Below, piece by piece: positions 8,903-20,233 of a DNA stretch of 64,000 nt. The stretch is from Agapetus fuscipes. Its lineage: Eukaryota > Arthropoda > Insecta > Trichoptera > Glossosomatidae. The translations under genes and the position numbers were made by a program. Location: the NCBI GenBank assembly GCA_951799405.1, contig OX637338.1, forward strand, positions 1,984,001 through 2,048,000. Reading direction: 5' to 3'. A model generated the notes under the pieces. It was not told the origin of the DNA. It saw nothing but the letters and a program-made list of their open reading frames with translations, and did not search any database. Numbering within the stretch: the first letter of the stretch is position 1; every line of letters begins with the position of its first letter.

Positions 8903-9130
8903 CCACCCATACTGTAAAAAATGGTTCACTTAGCCAATGTCACCCCTGTGTCAGGGAAGGTCGGCAAGAGTTGCAGGGTTTATGTTCATTTGAGATTTGG
9001 TTTTTTATATTGTAGGTCCACATGCGGCATGTGTTAGCGCGAATGTATACATGTCTGCTTATGGGAATGCATTATAAATCCTAAATGATATACCTATATC
9101 CTTGCAGCTTAGATAAGATTAGATTGTAGA
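8903..9130 (+). repeat. Family A repeat
   Basis: Nearly complete: CCACCCATACTGTAAAAAATG start through GCAGCTTAGATAAGATTAG tail. The first ~25 bp (CCTTGACTTATAGGTTGG) is missing where it joins the LINE remnant. Confidence 0.88.
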
Positions 9131-9951
9131 CATTGTGAACATCTTTTGACTAAAATTTTAAATGATTGCGACGCATGTGTGGACAGGCATAAAATTTTGT
9201 AGGCAATAAGGAAACTTAATCACCACGGCTGGCAAGAATTTAATCAAACTAAAATTTTGTGTGTAAATTGAAAAATTTAATGTTCACTTGCAATCTCTGG
9301 CATCATCTCAGGAAAATGTTTTTACCTATAAATATTTAAATTTTTTAGAAAATTTAATTGCAGGTTATAAAACTCAAGTTGTTTTTATAAATATTTATTT
9401 AAGTCGTAAACAACAAGTTTTATGTTTAGATTATTATTTTTATTTTCATGTTACGATGCACTTTAATTCATGATTTATTGAAAAATGCAGTTTATTTGAA
9501 GTAATCAAAAAACTAATTATTATTCATTAACAACAGCTTCATTAGTCAACTCGCTTGTAAGTTTTTTTTAATACAAATGTAGAGGTTCATGTCTTTGTGT
9601 TTTTTTTATAATTGTGTGCGTATAGGTGTATTTACTTGGTATATGTATGTGTGTATAAACGTAAGTGTTTGATATTTTGTACCTTGTACTTTTCGCACTC
9701 TCTGGAAACATCCATTCTAGTGGCGTCTCGTATGGTCAGAGGCACGTGGGAATATCCCTTGTTCGCATATAAATAAAGGTTGCGGTTCTGTGAAGCTTTC
9801 TCAGTGATCCATTTACGTTCAAGCCGTGAAACCGCCAATACGGAAAATACAGAGTGAACCATATTTCTAGTGTATAATTGATTGGTTTAAAATAAATTCA
9901 ACTACAATTTTATTAAAATATAAACAAAATTATTGATATTCACTGGTATTA
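9131..9951. other. No gene seen; AT-rich
   Basis: Holds a possible core promoter at 9768-9806, listed separately. Confidence 0.4.
9768..9806 (+). promoter_or_regulatory. Possible core promoter (TATA plus initiator)
   Basis: TATAAATA at 9768-9775 is followed 35 bp on by TCAGTG (A at 9803), an arthropod-type initiator. No ORF follows; it may be part of an unrecognised LTR. Confidence 0.25.
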
Positions 9952-9954
9952 ATC

Positions 9955-10191
9955 TATAATCTAAGTTGCAAGGATATATTCATTTAAAGTTCTCAAATAC
10001 ATGCCCACAAACAAACACGTGTAGTTCGCACTTACAAATGCTGAATGTGTACTTATAAATAAAATCCAAACCCCAAATGAACATAAGCCCTACAACTTTT
10101 GCCGACCTTCCCTGACACAGGGGTGGCATTGGCAAAGTGAACCATTTTTTACAGCATGGGTGGTCAGCCTCAAATCAAACTATAAGTCAAG
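9955..10191 (-). repeat. Family A repeat
   Basis: Complete copy of the subtype with CACAAACAAACACGTGTAGTTCGC in place of CACAAGCAGACACGTATAAGTTCGC. Confidence 0.88.
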
Positions 10192-10631
10192 AAAATCATA
10201 GAAAGAAACAAAAATTGTGAATATGAAATTAATGTCAGATTCCAAAAAAATACAAACCTACTGTTTTTTGTCTAAACAACCATGAACATTTCAAGTATTT
10301 AAACATCATACATTAAAATGTTATGTAAGTAGTATATTTGTTAAGAACTTTTTTTTCTTTAACTAAGAGGTGGGGAAGTGATTTTTTTGTATTTACAAGT
10401 ATTTCGTTTAGTTTTTCATGAATAAGGTACCTACATTAAAAAATATTTAGGCATAATTTAAAAAAACGGCAGAAGTCACTTCAAACTTTAATGGTTTGTA
10501 TGTTTACATTATGAAGGTTAATCGGAAATTAATTCTGTAAAAATAAAAATAAACGTTTTTCTTCACGAGTTGGTTTATTCTCTGGAGCGCTTTCGGTGTT
10601 ATCACACCATTGTCAAGAGTGCAACTGGTGA
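10192..10631. other. No recognisable feature
   Basis: AT-rich; contains GGAGCGCTTTCGGTGTTATCAC near 10585, which I cannot assign. Confidence 0.4.
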
Positions 10632-10887
10632 TCTATCTAAATCTCAATCTAAGCTGCAAAGATATGTATCATTTGAGATTCATATTAAATGCATTCCCAC
10701 AAGCTGACATGCATAATTTCGCGCTTACACATGCCGCATGTGGACCTACAATATAAAAAACCCAATCTCAAATGAACATAAGCCCTGCAACTCTTGCCGA
10801 CCTTCCCTGAAGCAGGGGTGACATTGGCAAAGTGAACCATTTTTTACAGTATGGGTGGTCAGCCGCATACCAACCTATCAGTCAAGG
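10632..10887 (-). repeat. Family A repeat
   Basis: Complete, with an irregular TCTAAAT-type tail at its left end on this strand. Confidence 0.9.
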
Positions 10888-11348
10888 TGATCTCTTAAAA
10901 AAATTGATTGTTGTTCTCTTCTATGTTTCAAAATAGACGGGTATGTTTTTCCAAAAATATAACAAACATCTTAATGAGAAAAAGTAGTAAACACCAAATT
11001 CGTATAATTTTGGTCATGTTAGTTTTAAGTAAGTTTTTTTATAATCATTTAAATATTAACATCACATTTTGAAACAATATTTCTTGTTCTTATAAAAAAA
11101 GTGACACAAGATGAAAAGCAGGCATTTCTATAGGCCTGGGAATTTATGAAAAAAGCTTAATCTGGATTCTGTGAACTTATTTAGAGTATGGCAAATATTT
11201 TGCATACCGATTTAGCGTTCCCTATATTTTAAGACTATCATAAAAAACACGCGGTCAACATGCTATGTAAATATTGCGAAAATGATACACGCAAAAAAAC
11301 TAAACGCCAGATCATCACTGTTTATTTATATTTTTATGGAAATAGCAA
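10888..11348. other. No recognisable feature
   Basis: AT-rich. Confidence 0.4.
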
Positions 11349-11602
11349 TTCCTTGGCTTATAGGTTGGTATGAGGCTGACCACCTATACTGTAAAAAAAT
11401 GGTTCACTTTACCAATGTTACCCCTGTTACAGGGAAGGTCGGCAAGAGTTGCAGGGCTTATGTTCATTTGAGATTCGGTTTTATATTGTAGGTTCACATG
11501 CGGCATGTTTAAGTGTGATCTTATACGTGTCTGCTTGTGGGAATGCATTTAATATACATTTTAAATGTAACATATCTTTGCAACTTAGATTATAGATTAC
11601 AG
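11349..11602 (+). repeat. Family A repeat
   Basis: Complete from TTCCTTGGCTTATAGG to CAACTTAGATTATAGATTAC. Confidence 0.9.
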
Positions 11603-11633
11603 ATAGCATCTTCAAGATTGATTTTTTTATCAT

Positions 11634-11906
11634 ATCGCCACCGTAAAGGTAAAACTAAATAAGTGCTGATTCACTGATTTGAGAAATCGTGGATTAAACA
11701 TTTTATTCGGTGTAACTTGTCATAGTAAGTGAACTAATTACAAGGAAGTCCTCATGAAAAACTTGTAAAATAAAGGATTTTCACATTTCTTTTGGTGTTT
11801 TCTCTCCCAGAAAATAGGACAAAAAGGTGCATTTATCTGAGAAACTCACGATAGCTTAATTACTTAATATGTCACATATTCAATTTTACCTTTAAAGGTA
11901 TCGATA
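11634..11906. mobile_element. Family D inverted-repeat element
   Basis: Ends are imperfect inverted repeats: AAAGGTAAAACTAAATAAGTG at the left and CATATTCAATTTTACCTTT at the right, with ATCG flanks. Related copies lie at 18361-18545 and 51980-53122. Confidence 0.65.
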
Positions 11907-11919
11907 TATGTATAACATG

Positions 11920-12110
11920 ATATGGAGAAAATGAGTCATAAAAGACTGACGATGAAAGTACACGTTGCAGAAATAGAGGGATGTCATGGTGGAGAAAGAC
12001 CGATTAATGTATGGATGGACCAAATGACTGAAATAGCGACTTAATGAAATATCCAGAGGCATACTCAAAAGAGAGCTTGTATGAAAAAGGTTATTACTGT
12101 GGAGTATGTC
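11920..12110 (+). pseudogene. RTE-like LINE C-terminal fragment, decayed
   Basis: Broken reading frame resembling MEKMSHKRLT, then ERPINVWMDQMTEIA and RACMKKVITVE. This is the same tail as other RTE copies in the window, with internal stops. Confidence 0.65.
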
Positions 12111-12732
12111 TTTGCAACTTAGATAATGAAGCTTTAAAAAAAATGGAATCAAATTCACTTTGGTCCTTGAGTACGACAACAAGGATTTGCTTTTGTCGTG
12201 ATTTCAACAATAATTAAAAAAATATCGACACAATATAAGATGCTCTACCCACTTTTCGCAATAAATTTATAATCTACTCCTATCTCTAAAAATCTTTGAA
12301 AATGTACATATCCAGAAAATTCAAAGATTCTCAATTTTACGCAATTATAATATGTATATAATTTTTATAATCTTAAACAATACAGTTGAAGAGTGCTTTA
12401 AACCACACAATAACAAACATAAAACCAGTAAATTTAAACAAAAAGTCTCACAGACAAAGCGTGGGCCACAACAAAGAGAGGCTGCTTGCATGAGGCTGCC
12501 TACCTCGGCCGGTTGTCTGAGGTTTTTTGACGCGTCATCATTCAAAGCTGCCTCCCGGGTTACGCGACATGTCATTACCTCGGTCATCACAAAGCTTCTG
12601 CGCTCGGGAAATAAATAAACACAAGATGATTTTAAACATATTTTTTGTTTATTGCTATTGGAAGAGTCAGTTTTGTTTTTTTTTTTTAATATTTTATCAT
12701 CTAGATTTTCGACAGGAGCTTTGTGAAAGTTC
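12111..12732. other. No recognisable feature
   Basis: 12480-12610 is less AT-rich than its surroundings and holds overlapping short ORFs, none with a recognisable domain. Confidence 0.4.
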
Positions 12733-12736
12733 ATTT

Positions 12737-12995
12737 GAGTCGTATAACTGCAAACGCCGTCATATCCAAAATTAATGATTTTTGAGATAATGATTGAATT
12801 TGATTCTGCGCAGTGTAACAAATCATTTGCTGTGTGCGATATAATGTAAACCTCACTTAATCCTTCGTAATTTTAATTGAAAAAGTATGATTTCGTGCAA
12901 ACGCCGTCATCTCCAACTGGTGTTGTCGTTTTACAAGTTTATTTTTCTCAAAATCATCGCGTAAGGAGTTGACGGCGTTTGCATTTATACGACTC
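12737..12995 (+). mobile_element. 259-bp MITE, copy 1
   Basis: Terminal inverted repeats GAGTCGTATAACTGCAAACG and the reverse complement of GAGTCGTATAAATGCAAACG. Flanked by ATTT on both sides (12733-12736, 12996-12999). A third GCAAACGCCGTCAT lies inside. Copy 2 is at 51477-51735. Confidence 0.88.
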
Positions 12996-13067
12996 ATTTA
13001 TATAAAATTAAATTTTGTCAAAATTTACTTTTTGAGTTTATGTTGTATGAATATACCTACTATCATT

Positions 13068-13405
13068 TTCGGGAGAAGCAGTACTTTCCATTTTGGTTTC
13101 ATTTTACAATGGGAGGTCACTGCAGTGGCGAAGGGTGCCATACAACTCGATTCCCATCAGTTTCCCTTTTAAAATGAGGCAAAGATGATAATAAAGTAGA
13201 CTGCATGGTTTCAATGGGGGAAAAATACGTATTGTTTCTTTGGTTTTAAATGTATTTTTTTACTTTGTGCCTATATTTTTAATTACTTAGTTGCCTCATT
13301 TTAAAAGGGAAGCCGATGGGAATCGAGTTGTATGGCACCCTTCGCCACTGGGAGGTACCTACTGTTTCTCCCGAAACTGGTTGTAGGTGCAATACAAAAT
13401 ATTCT
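13068..13405. repeat. Outer inverted arms around the hAT-like MITE
   Basis: TTCGGGAGAAGCAGTAC on the left and TACCTACTGTTTCTCCCGAA on the right are inverted copies of a motif also at 52930-52950. The MITE sits between them. Confidence 0.5.
13123..13350 (+). mobile_element. hAT-like MITE, complete (228 bp)
   Basis: Perfect-looking termini CAGTGGCGAAGGGTGCC and its inverse, with arms of about 60 bp and an AT-rich centre. I could not confirm an 8-bp target duplication; GGAGGT occurs on both sides at different spacing. Confidence 0.8.
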
Positions 13406-13699
13406 CATAGAGTGAATTTTAACAAAATTCAGAAATAAAATCACGTCAAGAGTTTGCCTTTTTTTAAATTAATTATTTTTATTTAGTATCATTATATACC
13501 TACTTTTAATTAAAACTTTTTGTTTAATATGTCTGTATTACACCATTTTTGTACATTTTTTTACATGTTTTCTAAAACGCAATCTTTACAATAAATCATA
13601 ATAAAAATATGTATAACTGTGTAAAATTGGATAAAAAAATAAATTCATCAAAACGGCATTTCATACATATTGAGTGTGGTATTACTTCATAATAAGAGA

Positions 13700-13939
13700 T
13701 CGTCCCTTTAGTGCTTGTTTGCCTTATGTCCATTCGAATTAATTTCACATTAGCAATGTTAGTATGTGTACCTACTGTACCAATGTGTCTTTATAACAAC
13801 TGAAGATTTATTTCTAAAATATTTAAAACAACTCTCACATTAACATGTGTTTTAAAAAAAAATTCTTAGCTCAGATTGTGTTTTTTGCGTCATCTTTGAA
13901 TCAAATGTTAGATAAGCCAAACAAGCACTGAGGGGACGA
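13700..13939 (+). mobile_element. Family B inverted-repeat element
   Basis: TCGTCCCTTTAGTGCTTGTTTG at the left and its approximate inverse at the right. Inner landmark TTAGCTCAGATTGTG. Other copies at 34330, 36651, 38832, 52605 and 63827. Confidence 0.75.
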
Positions 13940-14387
13940 GGTGTTAAAATCTTGCAAAATCTGTGCAATAAAACAAAATTTTTAAATTCGTCAAACATAA
14001 ATTTATTGCTTTTAAAAGTGTAGAATTATATTATTTACGAGAATGGCCATCTCTGCGAGTAAGATTTGTTTCAACACAAAAGGATGATTTGAATATAAGA
14101 TAGAAAATATACAGTATTACATGTAAATCAAATAATTGTTTACATATATATTTTTGTATGATTTTTTTATAACAATTATAGGTATAGTTGTTAAGATATC
14201 TGCAAAAATCCAATCACAAAATACCTTATTTAATGTCACTTGTCTGATTCTAGACGTGCGTTGAATATAAAAGAGGGTAATTGCAGTGGTGGGGAAAACG
14301 GTTTAAAATACTTTGGTTGTGTAGAGTACATTTCAAGGATCACAATCATATATTTTTTTTATAGTAAAAATAAAGATATCATTGCTT
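13940..14387. other. No recognisable feature
   Basis: AT-rich. Confidence 0.4.
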
Positions 14388-14389
14388 GC

Positions 14390-14651
14390 TCCTTGACTGA
14401 TAGGTTGGTACGAGGCTGACCACCCGTGCTGTAAAAATCGGTTCACTTTTGCCAATGCCACCCCGGTTCAGGGAACGGCGGCAGGAGTTGCAAGGTTTAT
14501 GTCCATGTGAGGTTTTCTTTATTTGTATGCACACATGCAGAATGTGTAGGCGCGAACCTACATGTGCCTGTCTGTGGGCATGCATTTCATATGAGCCTTA
14601 AATGCTTACATATCCTTGCAGCTTAGATTATAGATTATAGATTATAGATTG
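14390..14651 (+). repeat. Family A repeat
   Basis: Complete; tail is four ATTATAG units. Confidence 0.88.
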
Positions 14652-15184
14652 ATATTGATAATTTTCAAAAATAAAATGTCGAGAATTTAAATCCCGCCAA
14701 AACGCATTGGGACCGAAGAAACACGCTGTGACGTCAAAATTACGTAGATGGATCCATCGGTCTTAGAAAACCTAACGGTACACTCCATACATCGTGAGAT
14801 CCATTGACGTCACATCCGCCTAGATAAAAAAATGAGCGGTTTTAGCGGAAATCGAAAATGGGCGAATTTTACAGAGCTGTAATTTAAAAACTAAGCCAGA
14901 TATAATTTTTTAAAAACGCAGATGATTTTTTTAAAAGGTAGTCATTTTATGAAATAAATAAAAAATGTGAAATAACCCTAATAGGGTACTTAATACTTAG
15001 ATTTGTAAACTATAAATGCAAGTTTGATAATGTTTTTTTTTAATTAAATCTGAACATTTCGAATACTGAAATATTACTCTTTATTTATCCTGTTGGGTCC
15101 AAAAACGTTGGCAGTCACCTTGGCAAACCTGCCCATGTCCTGCGCCGTTCAGAACAGCTCCTCGTTCTCGTATATTCTATACAC
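14652..15184. other. No gene; paired TGACGTCA-type sites
   Basis: TGTGACGTCAA near 14727 and TTGACGTCACA near 14803 form an inverted pair about 75 bp apart, resembling CRE/ATF sites. The rest is unassigned AT-rich sequence. Confidence 0.4.
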
Positions 15185-15314
15185 AAAGTTGCAAAGATAT
15201 ACAGCATTTAAGATTCATATAAAATGCATTCCCATAAGCAGACACGTATAAGTTCGCGCTTACTCAAATGAACATAACCCCTGCAACTCTTGCCAACCTT
15301 CCCTGAAACAGGGG
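15185..15314 (-). repeat. Family A repeat with internal deletion
   Basis: Runs from GTTGCAAAGATATA to CTGAAACAGGGGT; the CATGCCGCATGTGG block is lost. Confidence 0.75.
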
Positions 15315-15318
15315 TATT

Positions 15319-15778
15319 ATCTAATCTAATATAATTTTAGTTACAAAGAGATGTAACATTAGGGATTCACATTATAGGCATTCTTACAAGCAGACACGTG
15401 AAAGTCCGCGCTTTCAACCAAGCAACCTATAAGTCAAATAACATTTACAACAAATTACATTCGGGTGGTATTAGCAAAGTGAACAATTTTCTTACAATAC
15501 CCTGAGTACGAGTTACACAATTTAAGTAAAGTAAAGTTTACAGAAAGTATTAAAGAGTGGTGTTTTCCCAAAATCTGCCGTTTTTGTTTGTTTGGACTTG
15601 ATTTTTTTCATCGCTGTAACTCTTCTGCTATAACCATAAAGTGTAAGAAACAAAAACGGCAGATTTTGGGGAAAATCACTCTAATACTTTCCATAAACTT
15701 CACTTTACTCAAGTTTTGCAACTCGTACTAAGAGAACAGTATGAGTGGTCAGCCTCATACCAATTTATAAGTCAAGGA
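15319..15778 (-). repeat. Family A repeat split by a Tc1-like MITE
   Basis: TCTAATCTAAT...GCAAAGTGAACAATTTTCTTACA before 15500 is continued by CAGTATGAGTGGTCAGCCTCATACC after 15734. The copy is diverged. Confidence 0.75.
15500..15734. mobile_element. Tc1/pogo-like MITE, copy 1
   Basis: Inverted termini CCCTGAGTACGAGTTAC and GCAACTCGTACTAAG, with TA on the left. Inside, GGCAGATTTTGG pairs with CCAAAATCTGCC. Same family as 52281-52516. Confidence 0.75.
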
Positions 15779-16170
15779 ACACTTCGCACTTCAAATATCT
15801 GATGGATTGATTTTAAATACATTTTGATGAGTATATTTTGCACATCCGGGCTATAAAAAAATTAAATAGCCAAAATGGTAAAATATGTACGTTTATTACC
15901 TTATTTATTGTTATAAAAATTCAGATGGTCGTAAACACTCTGTGAGTAATAATAGATACATCACCAAAGCTTCAATAAAAAATGACATTAAATTCATCAA
16001 GTATTTTTTCATTTTCATGTTTTAACACAGCTTTTACGACACCATTTTTCTGTATGTATTCAGATAATTTTAGCCATAAAATGCCAATCCTTTTTGTTGC
16101 CATGTGTATTCTGCATTGATGGATGTGACACTTATTTTTTAGATCTCAAAAATAGATAATAGAGAGAGTT
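15779..16170. other. No recognisable feature
   Basis: AT-rich. Confidence 0.4.
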
Positions 16171-16342
16171 TAATCTAAGTTGCAAGGATTTATAATATTA
16201 ACATTTAAAACTCAAATCAAATGCATGCCCACAACAGACACGTGTACAAATGCTGAATGTGTACTTACAAATTAAAATCCACACGTCAAATGAGCATAAA
16301 TTCTGAAACTTTTTCCGACCTTTCCTGAAACAGGAGTGACAT
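16171..16342 (-). repeat. Family A repeat, truncated
   Basis: TAATCTAAGTTGCAAGG to TTTCCTGAAACAGGAGTGACATC; the last third is missing. Confidence 0.8.
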
Positions 16343-16950
16343 CATCCGCTGTCTAAATTGAATTCTTTGTACAACAAAAAACTGTGATTCATGGATCATC
16401 TGTGGATTAAGTATTTTTTGAGTAATGGTGTTGGAATTAAGTCGACCAGGATTAAGTCTTTGTTTGAAAATTCAAAATGGACACGCTGGTCAGCCAACTC
16501 TATTAATATTAATAGTAAGATGATATCAAATTGTTATTAGGCTCCCCGCGGCTCCATTTGAAGAGATATGCATCTGATCTGTGCCAGATAAACAATGAAA
16601 AATAAACTTTGCTGATTAATCAAACTGAAGTCATTCCTCCAATGATTACCGTGCGTCAAACGTGACATTAATATGAACTATTCAATTGTAAACAAAATTA
16701 ATCATGGCTTGTCTTAGAAAATCATCTGGTGATTAAAACAAACTTTTTTATAAGCTGTTCTTGGTCCACTGTTGAACATAAGCCTTTGCCAATCGCCTCC
16801 AGTTGCACGTGTCCTAGAAAAAAGCGGAAATAGTTATATGGACTATATTGATTTGAGGTTTGGGTGTTTATTATGTAAAAGCAAATTTATTTCACAAACG
16901 CACGCTTTGAATGAAAATCTATAGTTCTTATCTTTTATCTTTCAATGTAT
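16343..16950. other. No recognisable feature
   Basis: Unassigned, no ORF of note. Confidence 0.4.
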
Positions 16951-17322
16951 GCGAAACCTGGACCATCCAGAAAATGAAAAAGACCACCTGGAGGCATTCG
17001 AGATGTGGATTTGGAGAAAAACCCACGACATCGTGAGTCGAAAAGAAGTCCAATGAAGAGGTATTGCGGGACGTAGAAGAGAAAAGAGAGCTTATAAGTC
17101 ACATTTTGAAGAGAAAAGCCCAGCTAATAGGGCACTCGATTTGACTTAGCACTTTTTTAACAACATCTTCGAAGGTGAAATCTTTGGAAGACGAACAAGA
17201 GGTCGCCCAAGAACTTCATACTTCAAGAATGTGAAGCAGCTCATGGATGTCTCCTCCTATTTGCATCTCAAGAGGGTGGCAACAGACATAGACAAATGGC
17301 TGACACAACAAAGAAGATGATG
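16951..17322 (+). pseudogene. RTE-like LINE RT C-terminal remnant
   Basis: Broken frames resembling ETWTIQK, AFEMWIWRK, SNEEVLRDVEEKRELISHILKR and GEIFGRRTRGRPRTS. This is the C-terminal region of an RTE-type RT distinct from the (AGTTAC)n family. Several frameshifts and stops. Confidence 0.7.
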
Positions 17323-17699
17323 ATAAGAAGATGACTCTTTCGATTGAGGTTATAATCCTAACCTCTCTTTCTCATTTAACTATTTTACACTTTTACTTTC
17401 ACATTTTCCGTATCTTATATTTATCCCATTAACTTTGTGCATCATATTTTTCAATCTTTACATTTCCTTCGTCCATCCACTCCGTATTGACATATTTAAC
17501 ATCCAGCAATGACAATTTATTATTTGTACTCAATTTATTCCCCAACAGTAAATCTGTCAAGATGTTCGACGAGCCGCAAAACAAAAAAACAACAAAGATC
17601 TGGTTTGAGCCATCGAGCCTTTTCGGTAGATGCGTCGTTTATATATCGATACCTAAGAGGTAAAACTGAATAAGTGCTGTTACTGTATTCTGCCACCGT
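17323..17699. other. Mostly unassigned; family D end near 17650
   Basis: TATCGATACCTAAGAGGTAAAACTGAATAAGTGCTG (17645-17680) matches the family D terminus. Confidence 0.45.
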
Positions 17700-18061
17700 T
17701 CCCTTATAGGTGGCCGGTACCTCCGCAGATGCGTCTCCATTTTTTTTTCTGTCTTTACATATTTCTTTCATCTCTTCAACATCCATCACTTTTTTCATAC
17801 ATAATCTTCTCTTATTTTCACTCGGCAGATTCAATTCTTTCGCAATCTCCCCTATTTGGTCTATCCATTCCTTCCTCGGTCTTCTTCTTCCACGTTTCCC
17901 TCTGACATTTTCTCTGTACACTTTCTTCGTTAGTCGTTCATTATCCATTCCTTCAAGATATCCGAACTATCTCGTTGTGTTTTTTTGTACTTTCATTCTC
18001 AAATTCTCTTTTATATCACACTCGTTCAACTCGTAATCATTGCAAACTCTATAATTCAGTG
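17700..18061 (-). pseudogene. RTE-like LINE C-terminal fragment
   Basis: Minus-strand frame reads DYELNECDIKENLRMKVQ, then a stop in place of the W of RWFGHVE. It continues through GYLEGMDNERLTKKVYREN, GKRGRRRPRKEWIDQIGEI and RLCMKKVMDVEEMKEICKDRKK. Same LINE family as 51130-51476. One stop interrupts it. Confidence 0.8.
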
Positions 18062-18115
18062 ACTTTCAATTTGATTCGCTTTTGTAGGAAACCCTGGATT
18101 TTTTTGGAAGTCACA

Positions 18116-18360
18116 TGGTATGTATGAGGCTGACCACCCATACTGTAAAAAATGGTTCACTTTGCCAATGTCACCCCTGTTTCAATGAAGGTCGGCAAAA
18201 GTTGTGGGGCGTATGTTCATTTGAGGCTTGGATTTTATTTGTAAGTACACATTAAGCATTTGTAAGCGCGAACTACACTTGTTGGTTTGTGGGCATACAT
18301 CTGAGAGCTTTAAATGAATATAATATCCTTGCAACTTAGATTAAAGATTATAGATTATAG
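18116..18360 (+). repeat. Family A repeat
   Basis: Starts at GGTATGTATGAGGCTGACC; tail AGATTAAAGATTATAGATTATAG. Confidence 0.88.
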
Positions 18361-18545
18361 ACATCTTATATAAGTTAACTAATTATAAGATAGTGCTCAT
18401 GAGGAACTTCTAAGCTACAGGATTTTCACGCTTTGTTAGTGTTTTCTCTCTTAGAAAATAGGATAGAAGGTGCATTTATCTGAGGAACTCATGCTAGCTT
18501 AATAATATGTCACTTATTCAGTTGTACCTTTAAGGTATCTATATA
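18361..18545. repeat. Family D element, right part
   Basis: GTTTTCTCTCTTAGAAAATAGGA through CACTTATTCAGTTGTACCTTTAAGG matches 11780-11906. Confidence 0.6.
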
Positions 18546-18807
18546 TTTTGTCAATTTTGTCTTGGAACTAGGGAATGCAATCTCGAGACGAGATGGCCAA
18601 ATCGAGATCTCGAGGGATCAGAAATTCGATTTCAGCGAGATCTCGGCATTTTTAAGATCTCGAATGGATTTCGAAAAGTATTGTTTCAATTAGGTAACAG
18701 AAACATGATTGATAATGCTTTGTTCTCATTATGATGTGAGTAAGATTCAAAATGAATTATTGAAAAAAAAAATACTTATGTTAGTGAACACAGAAATTCA
18801 GACCCGT

Positions 18808-18821
18808 ATAATGTCTTATAA
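18808..18821 (+). repeat. Left target-site duplication of the I-like LINE
   Basis: The 14-mer ATAATGTCTTATAA is repeated at 19566-19579. Confidence 0.9.
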
Positions 18822-19451
18822 TCTCCACTTTCCATATTTTCGAGGAACCAATTAATTATAAATATTCGCTTACTCCTGCTAAAACTTGAAGAAAGGGGCA
18901 AGGATGTGGTGATTGTGTGGATCCCTGCACACTGTGGGATTGAGGGAAATGAAAGGGCCGATTCCCTAGCCAAGCGGGCTGTTCAGCAAGGGAGTGCCCC
19001 GTCTGGATTTTCTATCCCAGAGAGCGACCAACTAAGGATCTTGGAGCGTGCCGCTGTTAGGAGGTGGAATGCCTCTTGGCATGGGAGCTCCAAGGGCCTC
19101 CGCTATAGAGGTGTTCAGGGAGCCATTCCATCTGGACCATGGTTTGCTGGAGCCAGACTGTCTAGAAACCACATCACCATTATCTGCCGTATGCGCTTTG
19201 GGCACGTCAGACTAAACAACCATTTGTTTAAGTTGGGGCTTGTCGAATCCCCGGACTGTGACTGCGGCCAAGATCTTGAAACTATAGATCATATTTTTTT
19301 TGGATGCCCCTTACGAGATGCATTAGATATTTATTTCAAATTCAAAAACATTTCATTTCCGGTAAACATAGAACACCTCTTGGCACTTAATTCCTCTAAA
19401 ATTAATAGTATTTTGTTCAAATCAATTCTTAAAAACTGTATAAAAATCTAA
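18822..19451 (+). pseudogene. I/R1-group LINE: RNase H domain and C-terminus, 5' truncated
   Basis: The frame is open from the first base after the target duplication and ends at TAA (19449-19451). It contains an RNase H block, VIVWIPAHCGIEGNERAD (18909-18962, H...GNE.AD), which gives the last acidic and histidine active-site positions. A Cys/His motif follows, C-x-C-x8-H-x3-C (residues in CDCGQDLETIDHIFFGC), as seen near the end of I-group LINE proteins. About 90 bp of 3' UTR and an A-run (19543-19565) follow, then the second 14-bp target duplication. It is a classic target-primed insertion. The endonuclease, RT and start of RNase H were never copied. The frame has no stop, so the insertion is fairly recent. 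Confidence 0.9.
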
Positions 19452-19542
19452 AATCAACACAAATAAGTTAAAAATTAATTCTTAAACATTCCTGCAACTA
19501 ACAGATGAATCCACGGCTGTAACATCCTTCAGGGTGAGATGC

Positions 19543-19565
19543 CACAAAAAAAAAAAAAAAAAAAA
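19543..19565 (+). repeat. Poly-A tail of the LINE insertion
   Basis: A-run directly preceding the right 14-bp target duplication (19566-19579). Confidence 0.85.
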
Positions 19566-20004
19566 ATAATGTCTTATAAAGAAAGCTTTCAAAATAACAC
19601 AATTTTTCATTCAATTAACCCCTAAAAACACGTAATTTTAGCACGCCATATCAGAAACTGCACAACTGAAGCAATTGATAACAAACCAGTGCGAATATCT
19701 TCCGCTCACTTACTCTAGCCAAAACTGTATCACTTATTGTCTTCTATCCTACTAGACTAACATCGTAAATACTCAGGAATAGTCGTGATAGTTTGCGTAT
19801 GCGGTTCGTCCTGTCCTTCGTCAGTCAGCGAATCACTCGCGCGCAGAGAGCACGAGTCATGCATCGCAGACTACTGCCGCTCGATCTCGTCAACCTCGGT
19901 CGATATCTCGTCATTTTATGCTTCGAGATTGATCTCGAAAAATGAGGCGAGATCTCGGAAGATCGGGACCTCGCGAGATCGAGATTGCATTCCCTACTTG
20001 TAAC

Positions 20005-20233
20005 TCTGCCGTATTGGCAGCAGCAGCTCTCACCGGCTCCACAGTAATTGTGGGGCAAGTGTTTACCGAAATGTAAACATTCTCTCTACAAATTGGACGC
20101 GCTCAAATATATTTGCCTTGCGGAAAATGAGCTGCCTTTAAAATAAACATAAAATAAAGATATATTGGGGTTTATTCAGTCAAGTTATTTGAGTAATTTA
20201 TGGATCAATAAATCATACCTATGTAAAATAATC
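20005..20233. other. No recognisable feature
   Basis: Short unassigned spacer. Confidence 0.4.

Larger units (their letters stand above)
18569..19996. mobile_element. Non-autonomous hAT-type element carrying a LINE insertion
   Basis: Termini TAGGGAATGCAATCTCGA and TCGAGATTGCATTCCCTA are inverted repeats. Flanks CTTGGAAC (18561-18568) and CTTGTAAC (19997-20004) match at 7 of 8 bases, the 8-bp target duplication of hAT elements. Subterminal zones are full of GATCTCG/CGAGATC motifs, as expected for transposase binding. No transposase frame remains. Confidence 0.82.

Noticed and set aside
12345..12821. 158-codon ORF on the minus strand
   Set aside because: No recognisable domain, low-complexity lysine runs, and it overlaps the 259-bp MITE; plus-strand ORFs overlap it equally well.
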